NCBI RefSeq assembly: GCF_019649055.1
Contig: NW_026570330.1
Span: 186,001-250,000 of the forward strand
Length of the DNA: 64,000 nucleotides
Source of the DNA: Paramacrobiotus metropolitanus
Lineage: Eukaryota; Tardigrada; Eutardigrada; Parachela; Macrobiotidae
Direction of reading: 5' to 3'
The notes beneath the pieces were generated by a model. That model was not told the DNA's origin and made no database searches. It worked only from the letters and a program-made list of their open reading frames with translations. Positions 58,101-64,000 of this stretch are shown piece by piece. Within the stretch, counting starts at the first letter, position 1. Each line of letters begins with the position of its first letter. The position numbers and the translations under genes are program-made.

Positions 58101-61100
58101 GACCCTCGGTGAATTGAACCGGTACCATTGGGTATCCCGAGAACCGATGCCTCGGACCTAGATGACCGGACTTCCAGTGGACTGGAGCCCCCGTGAAGCG
58201 GACGAGCTCTAGTCGGAATAAGCACCCGGCCCAAAGCCCCGGACCAAAGACTTTGAGTTTATTTTTTTTTCTAATCTCAAAATGATGTTCTCATTTTATT
58301 GATCTTTTTTAACCTGCTCACCAGGAATTGTGATGTTATTTTTACTAGAGAGAGAGACAGACGGAATAATACTTTATTTTTTTACTTTTCGCCGTTACGG
58401 ACCCGACCAACAGATGCCTACACCGGTCCAACAATACCACCGACCGACCTTCGGATTTCGGCCGTGAGTTGTATCGCCACCACGGGTCCGGAGGAGAACG
58501 CGGCTCGAGACACCCCATCATCGGATACCTCCGAGGCGCAGCCACCGACCCCAATAGGGTCGTGTGCGGAGCGGGCACTGGAGCGGTATGAGGCCGGTCC
58601 TTCGCAGGGGCTCGGACTCCCGCCCAGAGGCATGTTGGGCCAGTCGCTATGGCAGCCTACGAGTATGGCAGCCAGCGACAGTCCCGCTTCCGGTGTGCTG
58701 ACTCACACCGAGTCGCACTCGCTGTCGAGCGCTAGATCGGCCTCGACTCAGGCAGCTTTCCGCCCAGCCTTACGTCTCGGCCAATCATCGACCTCGATGT
58801 AGGCGGAGCCACGCCCCACTTCCACATCTCGGCCTATCAGCGTTCGTTCGCTCGTGTTGGATCTGCCCAGTATGCCGCATAGGCTTTTTCCATGCTTTGG
58901 CTCGATATGCCGTTCATTCTATTTCACTAGCATTATCATTCACTGTTTTTGCACGATACTGCTCGCACCTCGAGCCTTTGTATGTTGGTTCTTCACTTTA
59001 TTGCTATCCACAATAAAGCCTTTTCTCACGATCGTGAGCCTTTGTTCGCCAGCTGTCACATCGTGTATCTGTTATCACTGGTGGGAACATATTTCAGTTT
59101 TTTTCTCTTAGTCATAGAAGAAAGATGAGTAACAGATACGTGCGCAGCAGTCGTGTCGCAGATACAAGCGGGCTGCTGATATCTGACAGTTGCTACTGAA
59201 ATAAAATTAATGTGAAAGCAGTATGTGTCCCTGATGGATGACACATCCCTTATGGATGACACGCCCCAACACATCAGAATGCCTTGGACCAGTAATAAGC
59301 AGTGGACTACCGGAAAAAGCGCATGAATTGTGCTGCAGGGCCGCAGGCGCGTATATTAGTCCGCATATGCTTGATGGTGATTATAATTTAATTTACCAAT
59401 CTTAACGGAATGATGTAATTTCGTTTACTCAATGTAGCTTAACTGGTTAATTAGCGTAATTAATTAATGTGGTCAGACTAAATTACGCAGTAACTCAACC
59501 TATACATCCTTGCTAATACAAAATACTAACAGTAATCACAAATAGTAATTACCTTAAAGGAAATGGCTATAGACACCCCCTTTCACCCACGTTGTCTATA
59601 GGCACCCCTTTCGCACCCACTTAGACTGTAGGCACCCCGTCGTCGTGTGCGAACTATCGTGGCATCCCCCTATTGTCTGTTGCTATTTTTTAAGGTCGGA
59701 TTTTCGTGACCTTAGAGAATTTGCAAGAAGTCAGTGCACTACTGGCTCCGGATTTTTGCCTGTTGCAATGTATGTCTGTTGCTGCCGCAGAAACGGCTCT
59801 GTAATAATAATGTCTGACAGTTTTACAACAGCCTGAACGTCACATTCGCACCCAACGCTATTTTTTAAGGTCGGATTTTTGTGACCTTAGAGAATTTTCA
59901 GAAAGTCAGTGCACTAATGGCTCTGAATTTTTTCCTGTTGCAGTGTATGTCTGTTGCTGCAGCAGAAACGGCTCTGTAATAATAATGTCTGACAGTTTTA
60001 TATACAGTCTGAACGTCACATTCGCACCCAACGCTCTTTTTAAGGTCGGATTTTGTGACCTTAGAGAATTTTCAAGAAGTCAGTGCACTACTGGCTCCGG
60101 AAATTTGCCTGTTGCAATGTATGTCTGTTGCTGCAGCAGAAACGGCTCTGTAATAATGGTGTCTGGCAGTTTTATACAACAGCCTGAACGCCGCACTTCC
60201 GAAGCACATTTGCACCCAACGTGCATGGGTGGCAGACGCCATCTAATAAAAAAGGGTGCCTGTAGTAAAACAGGGTCCAAAAGGGGGTGCCTATAGCAGA
60301 CGGGGGTGAAAGGGGTGCTTATAGTCCACTACCCTACTAATCTAGTTACAAAATCGGCAATCAGCGAATTACTCATAGTCTGTTACTAATAGAAACTTTA
60401 ACGCTTAAGTCTAATGGGGTTAAATCGATTTTAAGGCGGGCATGTGACCCCCGTCCCCGGAATTTTTTACAAAGTGGGCACTCGAAAAGTTAAGTAAGAA
60501 AAACTTTTCTTATGAGCCCTTCTTTCTGTGTTTTTAGAGTCTGCGCTTTGTGGCAGGATGTTCTTGAGAAGCCTTCAACAAACCGGCATCTTCTCATCGA
60601 TGCACGCACACTGCAGGTCCAAGCGGTAGCAACCACGTTTCGTGCTCCTGGGTGCTGGAAATGGGAATACTTATTAGTCGTGCTCTTGGAAGAATCCATT
60701 ACGATTCTAACTCGAACCATCACCTACATCTGTCAGTCCGGCGATAAGGACAGCCACCGCTTCTTAACACACATTGTGCACTTACTTAGCCTTAAGGCAA
60801 CCAAATTAGACACAATCCTCATCAAAGACGGTGAACTTTCGATAGACATTTGGCAAGCCCACCGTATTCGTTCGCAGTTCATGATTCACTGGACCAGCAG
60901 CAGCTATCTGGACGAGTTTCGCCCACTTTGTCAACATCTGATCGTCGTTAACTGTACACTTTGCGGCGTGCTAGAGAGCCCTAACCGCTCAAGTCAATTA
61001 TCATGTGACCCCGTTTATTCTAAAATGGGCGTCGTGAGGCACGACCCGCTTATGAATGCCGAACTCTCCCTGAAAGCCGTGGTATCCTGGCTAGTTATTG

Positions 61101-61459
61101 GCTGCAGTGATTCCAAGTCTCAGATGCTTCGCACTATATTGTTAGCCAGCGAGAAGAGTTTCCCTCCTGTCGAGCAAATCGTTTCTGCTCGATGTGCGGC
61201 CGTTCATAAGCGGATGCTGACGACCTTGACGTATCCCGACGATTGGAAGGGGATTCGGACTCTCCTGCAGATGTAATAACTAATAAGATACCGAGTGCGT
61301 TTGATTCAGTTGCTAATTTACCCGGTCTACTGTAGATACAACGGATTCTGGCCGGATGGATCTACGCGAAACTGGGACGATGTGGATTTACGGGATTTGG
61401 ATATCTCGTGCCTAACCAACATGACCCTGCGCGTACTGGATGCCGTTTTCCGACTGTGA
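43144..61459 (+). CDS. F-box protein, intact array copy 3, split by a 16.3-kb intron
   Basis: Exons: 43144-43991, 44173-44241, 60538-61272 and 61336-61459. All junctions are GT-AG and the phases agree (2, 2, 2). The total is 1,776 nt, 591 residues plus stop. Exon 1 encodes about 280 residues starting MTERKPPSCTKRREWGYMNY, with VLVKKENDWYLGRIKDLRDD, a Tudor-like feel that is unproven. Exons 2 and 3 make a classical F-box: LPLPILEDILGRLDLPSRFS then VCALWQDVL, for Skp1 binding in an SCF ubiquitin ligase. The C-terminal 270 residues (TITYICQSGDKDSHRF ... TYPDDWKGIRTLL ... YNGFWPDGSTRNWDDVDL) are unrecognised but conserved in all three copies. Intron 2 (44242-60537) contains the 14-kb LTR element. 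Whether that intron is still spliced is unknown. Confidence 0.75.
44534..44573. repeat. Perfect 18-bp hairpin with GTTG loop
   Basis: GAATTATAAAACCGAGCT (44534-44551) and AGCTCGGTTTTATAATTC (44556-44573) are exact inverse copies around a 4-nt loop. It lies in intron 2 of F-box copy 3, before the LTR element. Confidence 0.8.
45031..45459 (+). repeat. Left LTR of the 14-kb element
   Basis: 429 bp, TG...CA. It holds the polyadenylation signal AATAAA (45411-45416) and a perfect 14-bp palindrome CTCACGATCGTGAG (45424-45437) near its end. No clear TATA box. Confidence 0.92.
45460..46710 (+). other. 5' leader of the 14-kb element
   Basis: Long untranslated leader rich in short complementary segments, such as CCCGATATAGCCGGG, CCGAAAACTAGTTTCGG and CCCGGAAAAACGGG. 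It has a tandem AGAAAGCCTTGGC pair near 45626-45651 and two CAATA-loop hairpins (46632, 46691). It probably forms a structured RNA; packaging is an inference. Confidence 0.5.
46711..47259 (+). CDS. Upstream Ser/Pro-rich frame of the 14-kb element
   Basis: A frame opens with ATG at 46711 (MSDRSNPYERKFDQGYARRD), stops at 46924-46926 and continues open in the same frame to 47259, overlapping the Gag start. Composition (Ser, Pro, Asn, Gly) and codon choice resemble the Gag N-terminus. It could be an upstream ORF or the decayed original start of Gag. Confidence 0.4.
47205..51620 (+). CDS. gag: Giant Gag polyprotein of the 14-kb element
   Basis: 1,471 codons from ATG 47205. Approximate order: Ser/Thr/Pro-rich region (10-290); long coiled coil rich in Glu, Leu and Gln (300-600); Pro/Gln/Gly-rich linker (650-940); capsid-like retrotransposon Gag domain (960-1120: EGALTGQALEWYQNQSALEP ... 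TRKYMLGQETPEQYYDAI). A Gly-Tyr-Gln repeat tract and Gly/Arg patch follow (1225-1300). A single zinc knuckle CGHCLWDNHNQASC (C-x2-C-x4-H-x4-C, 1339-1352) precedes a Pro-rich tail. Usual Gags are 300-600 residues, so this one is exceptionally long. Its stop lies 3 nt after a slippery heptamer. Confidence 0.85.
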   Translation: MPDEPEPIEGYGIIDPGVTHKAGSPTKSPPSLAQSPKPTGNNPKSSDNSRKSTSPDPKRPYGTPKATTPDPRTLTGTPTRTSNLSKPTSGTSKSPTGRLQSARASDPEARTPNTGARTPTQKVGTSKTRPATPTSSAKKAVSPVKFRISSVGTDIASSDEVEGSVTEVNLTSVGGPSSPKTMTPGSEPMLTRASRIEASQATRKSKSASPKVAKPTTDLPATPPMFEPSNSGASKTPSPTDDIFDGTVLPNKVTERPDSRKGFRFPSPKQYPGSHIGASDYTPRRYLTKTPPEKIDNPQVLRQRIYELQNQLLAGQNIVESTENVLSQTVTSHKQERKRLTDELEHANTVIDDLTQEIERLEAQLQVTEEPCRYDQTEVTRLQDMLEQSRAEVVTLRQDLEQRLETLGYSEAGSAELHKMFGRVDEYREEKHHLKQGIIGLEGEIDELNSELDFLRTAYENLRLNQNDPEGVAVDLRLCQAQLGQQILALTTHLQNETARFEQARVENLAVIEAQRARITQLESEKTRLEIDQDRLLKYQQELYNFGTDVSNKYTDLCGKYNQLAQEREDLGIEVACLKEEKTHLEDSMTEQPPSYRTTQEQDKCQQIDDYLRRDNPLLNPIGQMGALEGQIYQVGMLRTEPSVGPIPRPPVVPSAPEPERNTSTATPNAPTHSTTTTTTAYGGTSTTTMFSTGTRPVASTSTGQDQPRGSNPRAPATGPGMGLRPPANASVGSSQPNSGNSNRDRQRSGSQNTYPPRIEVQPVSAGQRNWADPVRPGYPDNAPQQPRLDNRDPIGLVGPGAVGNVPYQPQQGNMGPIGPVPQADQYVVIPPGMWLDQNRVLQRMPGYVAPNQPPNQGYGAQNPPPGPGQPQQPAPPGNPYPQPQPYPPQPAPAAQNQQAAYPIGWNPPVAQQAMPVAQPRQTPPPDEQDIAQARQEGYEEGRRRYEERNNRILARKNRAELPKFNGDGAKVEGWITKIRRIYRSEADDVAMTNVAFMTELEGALTGQALEWYQNQSALEPEENGWTVDYWLQQFAARFMDPDKQVTAVADITTRKYMLGQETPEQYYDAIINLKQRGNLTDELAVFYLRTNVTEPILRAALDVRMPKTTREFRDYVRDFTRGKPMYQVVKGGNTTNYITVRTATPVSATQPAPGYIQPNSPGYQNVQPGLHRQSPPATPPPQARGQIEQTWAAMAALNLNGAPTGTMVTPPAYGNSGQPSQPRSPGYGQPQSQGYSGYGQPQQGYGQNSGYGQPQNQGYGYGGGYARGGASQYGGSGGRCGGKNRGGNFGNRAGGGGQAQNVQRQPRTPQQEARLQAAYVDRMEAKFFQLTQNGTFTCGHCLWDNHNQASCGYANLRPEDNPNRRWYLDWRYRYDNGWPLGSANQNFPNIVPPPRPRQQNAGGFGGQGSPNRQPGQGNGGNPQNGGRPPLATPPPAQRPQLPPSPAPNRGPGGFQPAVGGPVPGTSQGNA
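51608..51652 (+). promoter_or_regulatory. Programmed -1 ribosomal frameshift signal
   Basis: In the Gag frame the bases read G GGA AAC (51608-51614), a canonical X-XXY-YYZ slippery heptamer. The Gag stop TGA is at 51618-51620. After a 4-nt spacer, GAGGTCGA (51619-51626) pairs perfectly with TCGACCTC (51645-51652), an 8-bp stem. Slipping back one base enters exactly the frame of the protease ORF. Spacing and layout match known retroviral gag-pro sites. Confidence 0.85.
51617..54442 (+). CDS. pro: Protease ORF of the 14-kb element (no polymerase)
   Basis: 941 codons in the -1 frame relative to Gag. The first in-frame ATG is 51626, but expression by frameshift from 51608 is more likely. About residue 382 (52760) is the retropepsin active site LDTGAETSLIEE, followed by a flap-like GVGGQ and VLLGCDYL, matching the I/V-L-G-x-D-x-L end of the fold. 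The N-terminal 370 residues are low-complexity Pro/Arg/Gly/Thr. The C-terminal 450 residues (TRTIGIKTALERVGARTDDQ ... FWSRYGEDTRITRVVPDS ... basic tail RRRREARRTKAEK) match nothing I recognise. Reverse transcriptase motifs are absent. Retropepsins act as dimers to cut Gag in particles. Confidence 0.85.
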   Translation: MRSMSSGDSFDLCHPTEPPDKDNPTNRNNPLDTTRNLNEDLASATVSEAARILAAGTVAQFGAEHPRFGYSENQPEPRHADNAAPGPEQVPGRIGQGTWIRSAAGTQNVPGPPGPEGEAGDVGRRNRIRPAGTRNVTRLPGRLSAQLGITSHGPSGESGRRPATLQDARMTPEPSLVGQPGRRPEAPTDEVTEYFEDWESVPLEAQVPAYCLQQEADLFQRQPARTVTGSRTFFNMQYNLSTLREGQPSMEERIASRIHPVETAESLTDGVANRSEANHLVKEVPSGLPGLPSPTERLSPHRPSEGYPQDGVDPPRLDRIASPPRVDTNSVPGGSTTPLIPVEVTIREVTIEPLQTTGRPKVVRAWTHEVQIGPATTMAMLDTGAETSLIEERFCRANNLKLESLGYFTKILGVGGQVAFMVTHCCTVPVTLQGFTSPHTFHVQPNNSDVPVLLGCDYLHSKFVFTRAPTTPNEGQRNPSSGVVQPIPMPEASGTATNEARINRLDHPMNPGPPICPQCSDTERSLVTELQIHNAIEQYLAKVRTTRLEPVRGILKSIPIPEASASGILNQRYRTWFTGIRHLLETRTIGIKTALERVGARTDDQIRAAREECQEVIDLTEALEEEIIEWEEERIVLHAQFVEHQLPIPAILEIQSHELGRRLIWHFRDPYHFGTLDTASFWSRYGEDTRITRVVPDSEPPIEPCNWHQAKKVRYSQFVLTEAQAAMVITAARAAQGLPEYLGNIEPEARGDAPMAFQTALRLIFAARLGHHHSHYTLYCAYRNNNIPPRLRTAVARLSTPMRDTVVGLWLRDFLLTAERWHKEYQYHPDDEKDVDEPSTLSEWCRTHRHLPPGFTSPPMPEGKSSYRYNMWPGSSSSGRNRRRREARRTKAEKPGQEASESQSTCTQEATSSNHPGRRDKDDDSEGSHFGGGAPVNVDLE
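53294..53319 (+). repeat. Perfect 11-bp hairpin inside the protease ORF
   Basis: ATACCAGAGGC (53294-53304) pairs exactly with GCCTCTGGTAT (53309-53319) around an ATCG loop. Another CCAGAGGCATCGGG word lies at 53082-53095, so the left arm is duplicated within the ORF. Confidence 0.75.
54443..58632 (+). other. 4.2-kb structured non-coding region of the 14-kb element
   Basis: No supported ORF (shadow frames only). It contains about 18 CAATA-loop hairpins, five copies of a 58-nt module (CAATA hairpin, then GGGWTTTT and CCGG), and about seven copies of a GCAGAYCGC...TAACCAYGATC module. A 15-bp copy of the LTR edge (CATGTTGGGCCAGTC, 56791-56805) is internal. Most bases can be assigned to these motifs or to CCGAGGCT/CCCTCGGA-type spacers, so it reads as an RNA region under structural constraint. 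Confidence 0.6.
58633..59060 (+). repeat. Right LTR of the 14-kb element
   Basis: 428 bp; differs from the left LTR by a C/T, an A/G and one T in a run. AATAAA at 59012-59017, palindrome at 59025-59038. Confidence 0.92.
59567..60330. mobile_element. Inverted-repeat element carrying a 175-bp satellite
   Basis: Both ends carry inverted ~55-bp termini built from a doubled CTATAGGCACCCC word: CTATAGACACCCCCTTTCACCC at the left, and its complement-like GGGTGAAAGGGGTGCTTATAG at the right. Between them lie three tandem units of 175 bp (59692-59866, 59867-60041, 60042-60216), each with AAGGTCGGATTT, GTGACCTTAGAGAATTT and ATGTATGTCTGTTGCTGC. No transposase is present. It lies in intron 2 of F-box copy 3. 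Confidence 0.7.
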
Positions 61460-64000
61460 AACACAACGCTCGCGCCGGCGTGCAGAATGTACGAATGAGC
61501 ATTAGTATACAACTGTTAAAAGGAACTCGCTGACACACTTGCTGTGTTGCACACTGTTATATGATGATAAGCTAGAGGCTTTTTTCTCTAGAGGAACTTG
61601 CCACGCTACTCTAGTGTTTTAACGACTCAGTATTTCTGTTCAATGGAAAGTGTCATGCGTTCGTTAGAGTGCGCTCATACTTGAGATCAACAATCAATTT
61701 CATTTTTGTTGTATTCAGTTCTTCGGAAAAAGCAGGCTTGAATTGCACAGTGCTACTCTGATGGTGTACCTTACGGGATAAAGGTAAGCAAAATCAAGAG
61801 ATTTGTTATCAAAGAAATCTTTCATTGAAAAGGCAAACTGGAAAGTTCGATTGCCTAATCGGACGTTGAAACAAATTACTGTTGCACTGCTCCGGTACTG
61901 TTGCATTAAAAATCAAATGGGAATATGGGACAGCCATATAAGCAAACGAATTGTTGAAAAGTGGGCACCTCAAAAATTAAGGTAGTGTAAGTAAAGTATT
62001 CCTTACAAATGTTAATCAACAATGTAAAAAATTGAGGAAATATTTTCTGATTGAATTTCTAACGCTTTTCCCAGTGGAACCGACTGTTAGCTTCGCGTTC
62101 CGCGCAAAAGTAGCTCTGCACTGCAATTCAATAAAAGAATTTAACATTCATGCGTGAAATATACGCAGTATATGCGCTCACATGCTACTGCACTGTTAGT
62201 AAACCATGCTCCAAGAAAAAAAACTTCATAAAAATCTAAAAAAACTTCATAAAAAAACTTCATAAAAATCTATTATTTTTTAAAGAGTTTCTAACTATCC
62301 CCGGTCAGCTTCGTGTTCAGTTTCCACGGTATACTGTACGTACATTATGTTGTTGAGTAGTTACGTTCTCTCATTTAATACGAAATAAACCATTCTTCGC
62401 AACCGAAATTCGTAATAATTTATTATTTTTATAGAATTTCTGGCCATTTCCGCAGTGAAAATTTGCGTCGGCTTCGCGCGAAAAGCACTTTCCTCTTGAA
62501 CTCTGTACGGGACACAGCGGTGCTTACTTGCCTTTTTACTTTACGCTTAAAAATACTTCCAGTTATTGCTGCCTTTTATAATATTTAGCTGTTCCATGGG
62601 ACGTGCCGAAAAGCTGTTTCACATCGCTTTGCCAGCATAAGATCCCGCATTTTTTTGTAACCGTCCTTGTAATTAACCGCAGCGTAATGTTCGCCAGTTT
62701 ATGGATGAACGCTGTACTGCCTTGGCTGCTCTATCTCGTGGTATCTTGCTTTTTCAAACGATACGGCCAAGTTAGGAGAGGCGGACACCTGAGCAGTCGA
62801 ATCGTCAGTGTCGCTTCTATCATCATCGGATGCATACGCCTGTGGAAGCCTTTTTTTAAAAAATGTTTCACAGGGCGTTGAGGAGAACAGTTTTAGCGAT
62901 TTATTCTGGAGCTCTTCTGCTCGCAGTGCTTATGCAGTATACTATGGTCCGCAACCGTAGTCAACCTGGGAAAAGCGCTGGTCACCAAAATATTCAACAA
63001 ACAAAGGTCCGCTCGGTTCTGCTGCGGGCCTTTTCAGCATCTTTTCGTACTTTATAAAATGTCGACCGATTAAACAGACTTTTAATTTTTTTACACGACC
63101 TTCACAGTTAAATAGTAGAAGCGTAGATCGCTGCATTTCCGCTTAACTGTTTCGTATTTCATTCGTAGACACTTACAGAAGTCCAATACGGCTCCGGTAA
63201 AAAGTGTACAGATAGACACAGTATTTTTGGGTCTTCTACGGAATGCAAACGCTCGACGCATTCCGACGCCCGACGTGCGCCAAGAACATCGTGTCAACAC
63301 CGCATGCCAGCTCCAACGTCACATCGTTGAACAACAAAATAACCTGATAAAATTTACCTACTTACTTATTGGCGTTTCTAGAACCGCGCAATTTTTTTAT
63401 TTTTATGATCGCGGCCAGCCTATTTTTCTGGACCACAACTCTGGCTAACGCGGTGTTAATAAGCGGATGTACTGTAGATTCACGCGCTTACTAGAGTACT
63501 GGTAGTATTTTGTTCGCTACCAATGTGAACGTGTCGCCAGTCGTGATTTTAAATAATTATCGATTGAATAACTAACATTATCAGGTTGTAGGCGACGATC
63601 GGTATTTGGGAAAGGGGTTGCTGCGTTACAAAGGTCGCTCAGTTTAAATAAATTTTCGTTTAAAAAAATGTAGAAAATATTGTCCTTGAAATCGGCACTT
63701 CACAGTGGCTTCGCTAGCTAGTACGTCACCGTTACATTGAAAAACTTCTTAATTCAGAGTGATTCTGGCAGTTTTTCTTCCTGTTCACTGAACGTTAGGG
63801 ATGAATGTACTGATACTGCGTCGAGTATCGTATAACTGTGTACAGAAAGTTATTGCAGTGTCCAGTCCCCTTTCCATCATGGTGTAAAGCACTGATAGGA
63901 ACTTTAGCAGCAGGCGGTAATGGGAAAGGGTGCCGGAAATTACGCAGATTCAACAGTTCAGTATAATTTTTGAATACTATACTCGTACGCTTGCAAATTT
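61460..64000. other. AT-rich region after the F-box array
   Basis: No supported gene. An A-rich tandem (CTTCATAAAAA three times) occurs at 62222-62270. A hydrophobic 64-codon frame from an ATG near 62690 is unconvincing. The right end holds two diverged repeat copies (next entry). Confidence 0.35.
63590..63970 (-). repeat. Diverged copies 4 and 5 of the recurrent terminal exon-like repeat
   Basis: 63590-63700 (GGCGACGATCGGTATTTGGG AAAGG) and 63860-63970 (CAGTCCCC...GGCGGTAATGGGAAAGGGTGCCGGAAATTACGCAG) resemble the words at 17890-18000 and 25640-25820. The minus-strand peptide begins PFPNTDRRL in one and APFPIT in the other. Both have lost the rest. Confidence 0.4.

Larger units (their letters stand above)
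45031..59060 (+). mobile_element. 14.03-kb LTR retrotransposon with Gag and protease but no polymerase
   Basis: LTRs 45031-45459 and 58633-59060 start TGTTGGG, end TGTCACA, and differ at only two bases and one T-run length. They are flanked by the 4-bp target duplication TCGT (45027-45030, 59061-59064), so it is one complete, recent insertion. Layout: 1.25-kb leader, Gag ORF, -1 frameshift signal, protease ORF, and a 4.2-kb non-coding tail. It is much more GC-rich than its surroundings. No reverse transcriptase Y-x-D-D, RNase H or integrase zinc/D-D-E motif is found. No TGG-type primer-binding site follows the left LTR and the purine tract is weak. The Gag type, protease and 4-bp duplication fit the Ty3/gypsy group. 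It is non-autonomous. Confidence 0.9.

Noticed and set aside
45485-58600. Many long open frames on the minus strand and other frames of the 14-kb element
   Set aside because: They overlap Gag or protease, are Pro/Arg/Gly-rich because of the high GC content, and carry no domain; they are shadows.
54443-58632. Hidden reverse transcriptase or integrase in the 3' region
   Set aside because: Frames are short and no Y-x-D-D, H-H-C-C or D-D-E pattern is visible; the stretch is made of repeated hairpin modules.
59645-60296. Repeated Cys-rich small frames (MYVCCC...)
   Set aside because: They arise from the 175-bp satellite and differ only as the DNA repeat does.
1-64000. CRISPR arrays, bacterial operons or contamination
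   Set aside because: No spaced short repeats, Shine-Dalgarno-led gene strings or bacterial-type gene packing; introns and animal transposons throughout.

Overview
The window looks like the genome of a small invertebrate animal. Genes have short GT-AG introns, both strands carry genes, and GC-rich coding islands lie in AT-rich, repeat-laden DNA. The families seen (Hsp70, F-box proteins with divergent partners, short secreted Asn/Ser/Gln-rich proteins, LINE and LTR retroelements, tRNA-derived repeats) fit an ecdysozoan. A tardigrade is a reasonable guess, but no single feature proves it. Nothing looks bacterial.

Layout. 0-2.7 kb: relic of a LINE reverse transcriptase and short hairpins. 2.7-4.8 kb: a two-exon F-box gene (minus) beside a decayed copy of its first exon. 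6.9-7.3 kb: an orphan minus-strand exon. 7.9-12.5 kb: a divergent Hsp70-like gene (minus) head-to-head with an Hsp70 (plus) that lacks the C-terminal lid. 14-30 kb: old segmental duplications holding two paralogous secreted-protein genes (18.5 and 21 kb), gene fragments, and a reversed gag relic (28 kb). 30.9-61.5 kb: a tandem array of three F-box genes on the plus strand. Copies 1 and 2 are broken; copy 3 has an intact, phase-consistent four-exon model of 591 codons. 61.5-64 kb: AT-rich DNA with diverged repeat copies.

The array is heavily colonised. Copy 1 has a long-inverted-repeat element in intron 1 and a tRNA-like repeat insertion in exon 3. Copy 2 has a 1.87-kb gag-only LTR element between exons 1 and 2 (121-bp LTRs, 5-bp target duplication). 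Copy 3 has a 14.03-kb LTR retrotransposon in intron 2 (429/428-bp LTRs about 99% identical, 4-bp target duplication TCGT), plus an inverted-repeat element with a 175-bp satellite.

The 14-kb element is the most striking object. It encodes a 1,471-codon Gag and an aspartic protease ORF, joined by a textbook -1 frameshift signal (GGGAAAC, 4-nt spacer, 8-bp stem). It has no reverse transcriptase, RNase H or integrase. About 28 short hairpins run through its leader, genes and 4.2-kb non-coding 3' region. They share the loop CAATA while their stem sequences change in a pairing-preserving way. Together with two other repeated RNA-like modules, this suggests a structured-RNA parasite that relies on another element's enzymes; that functional reading is inference.
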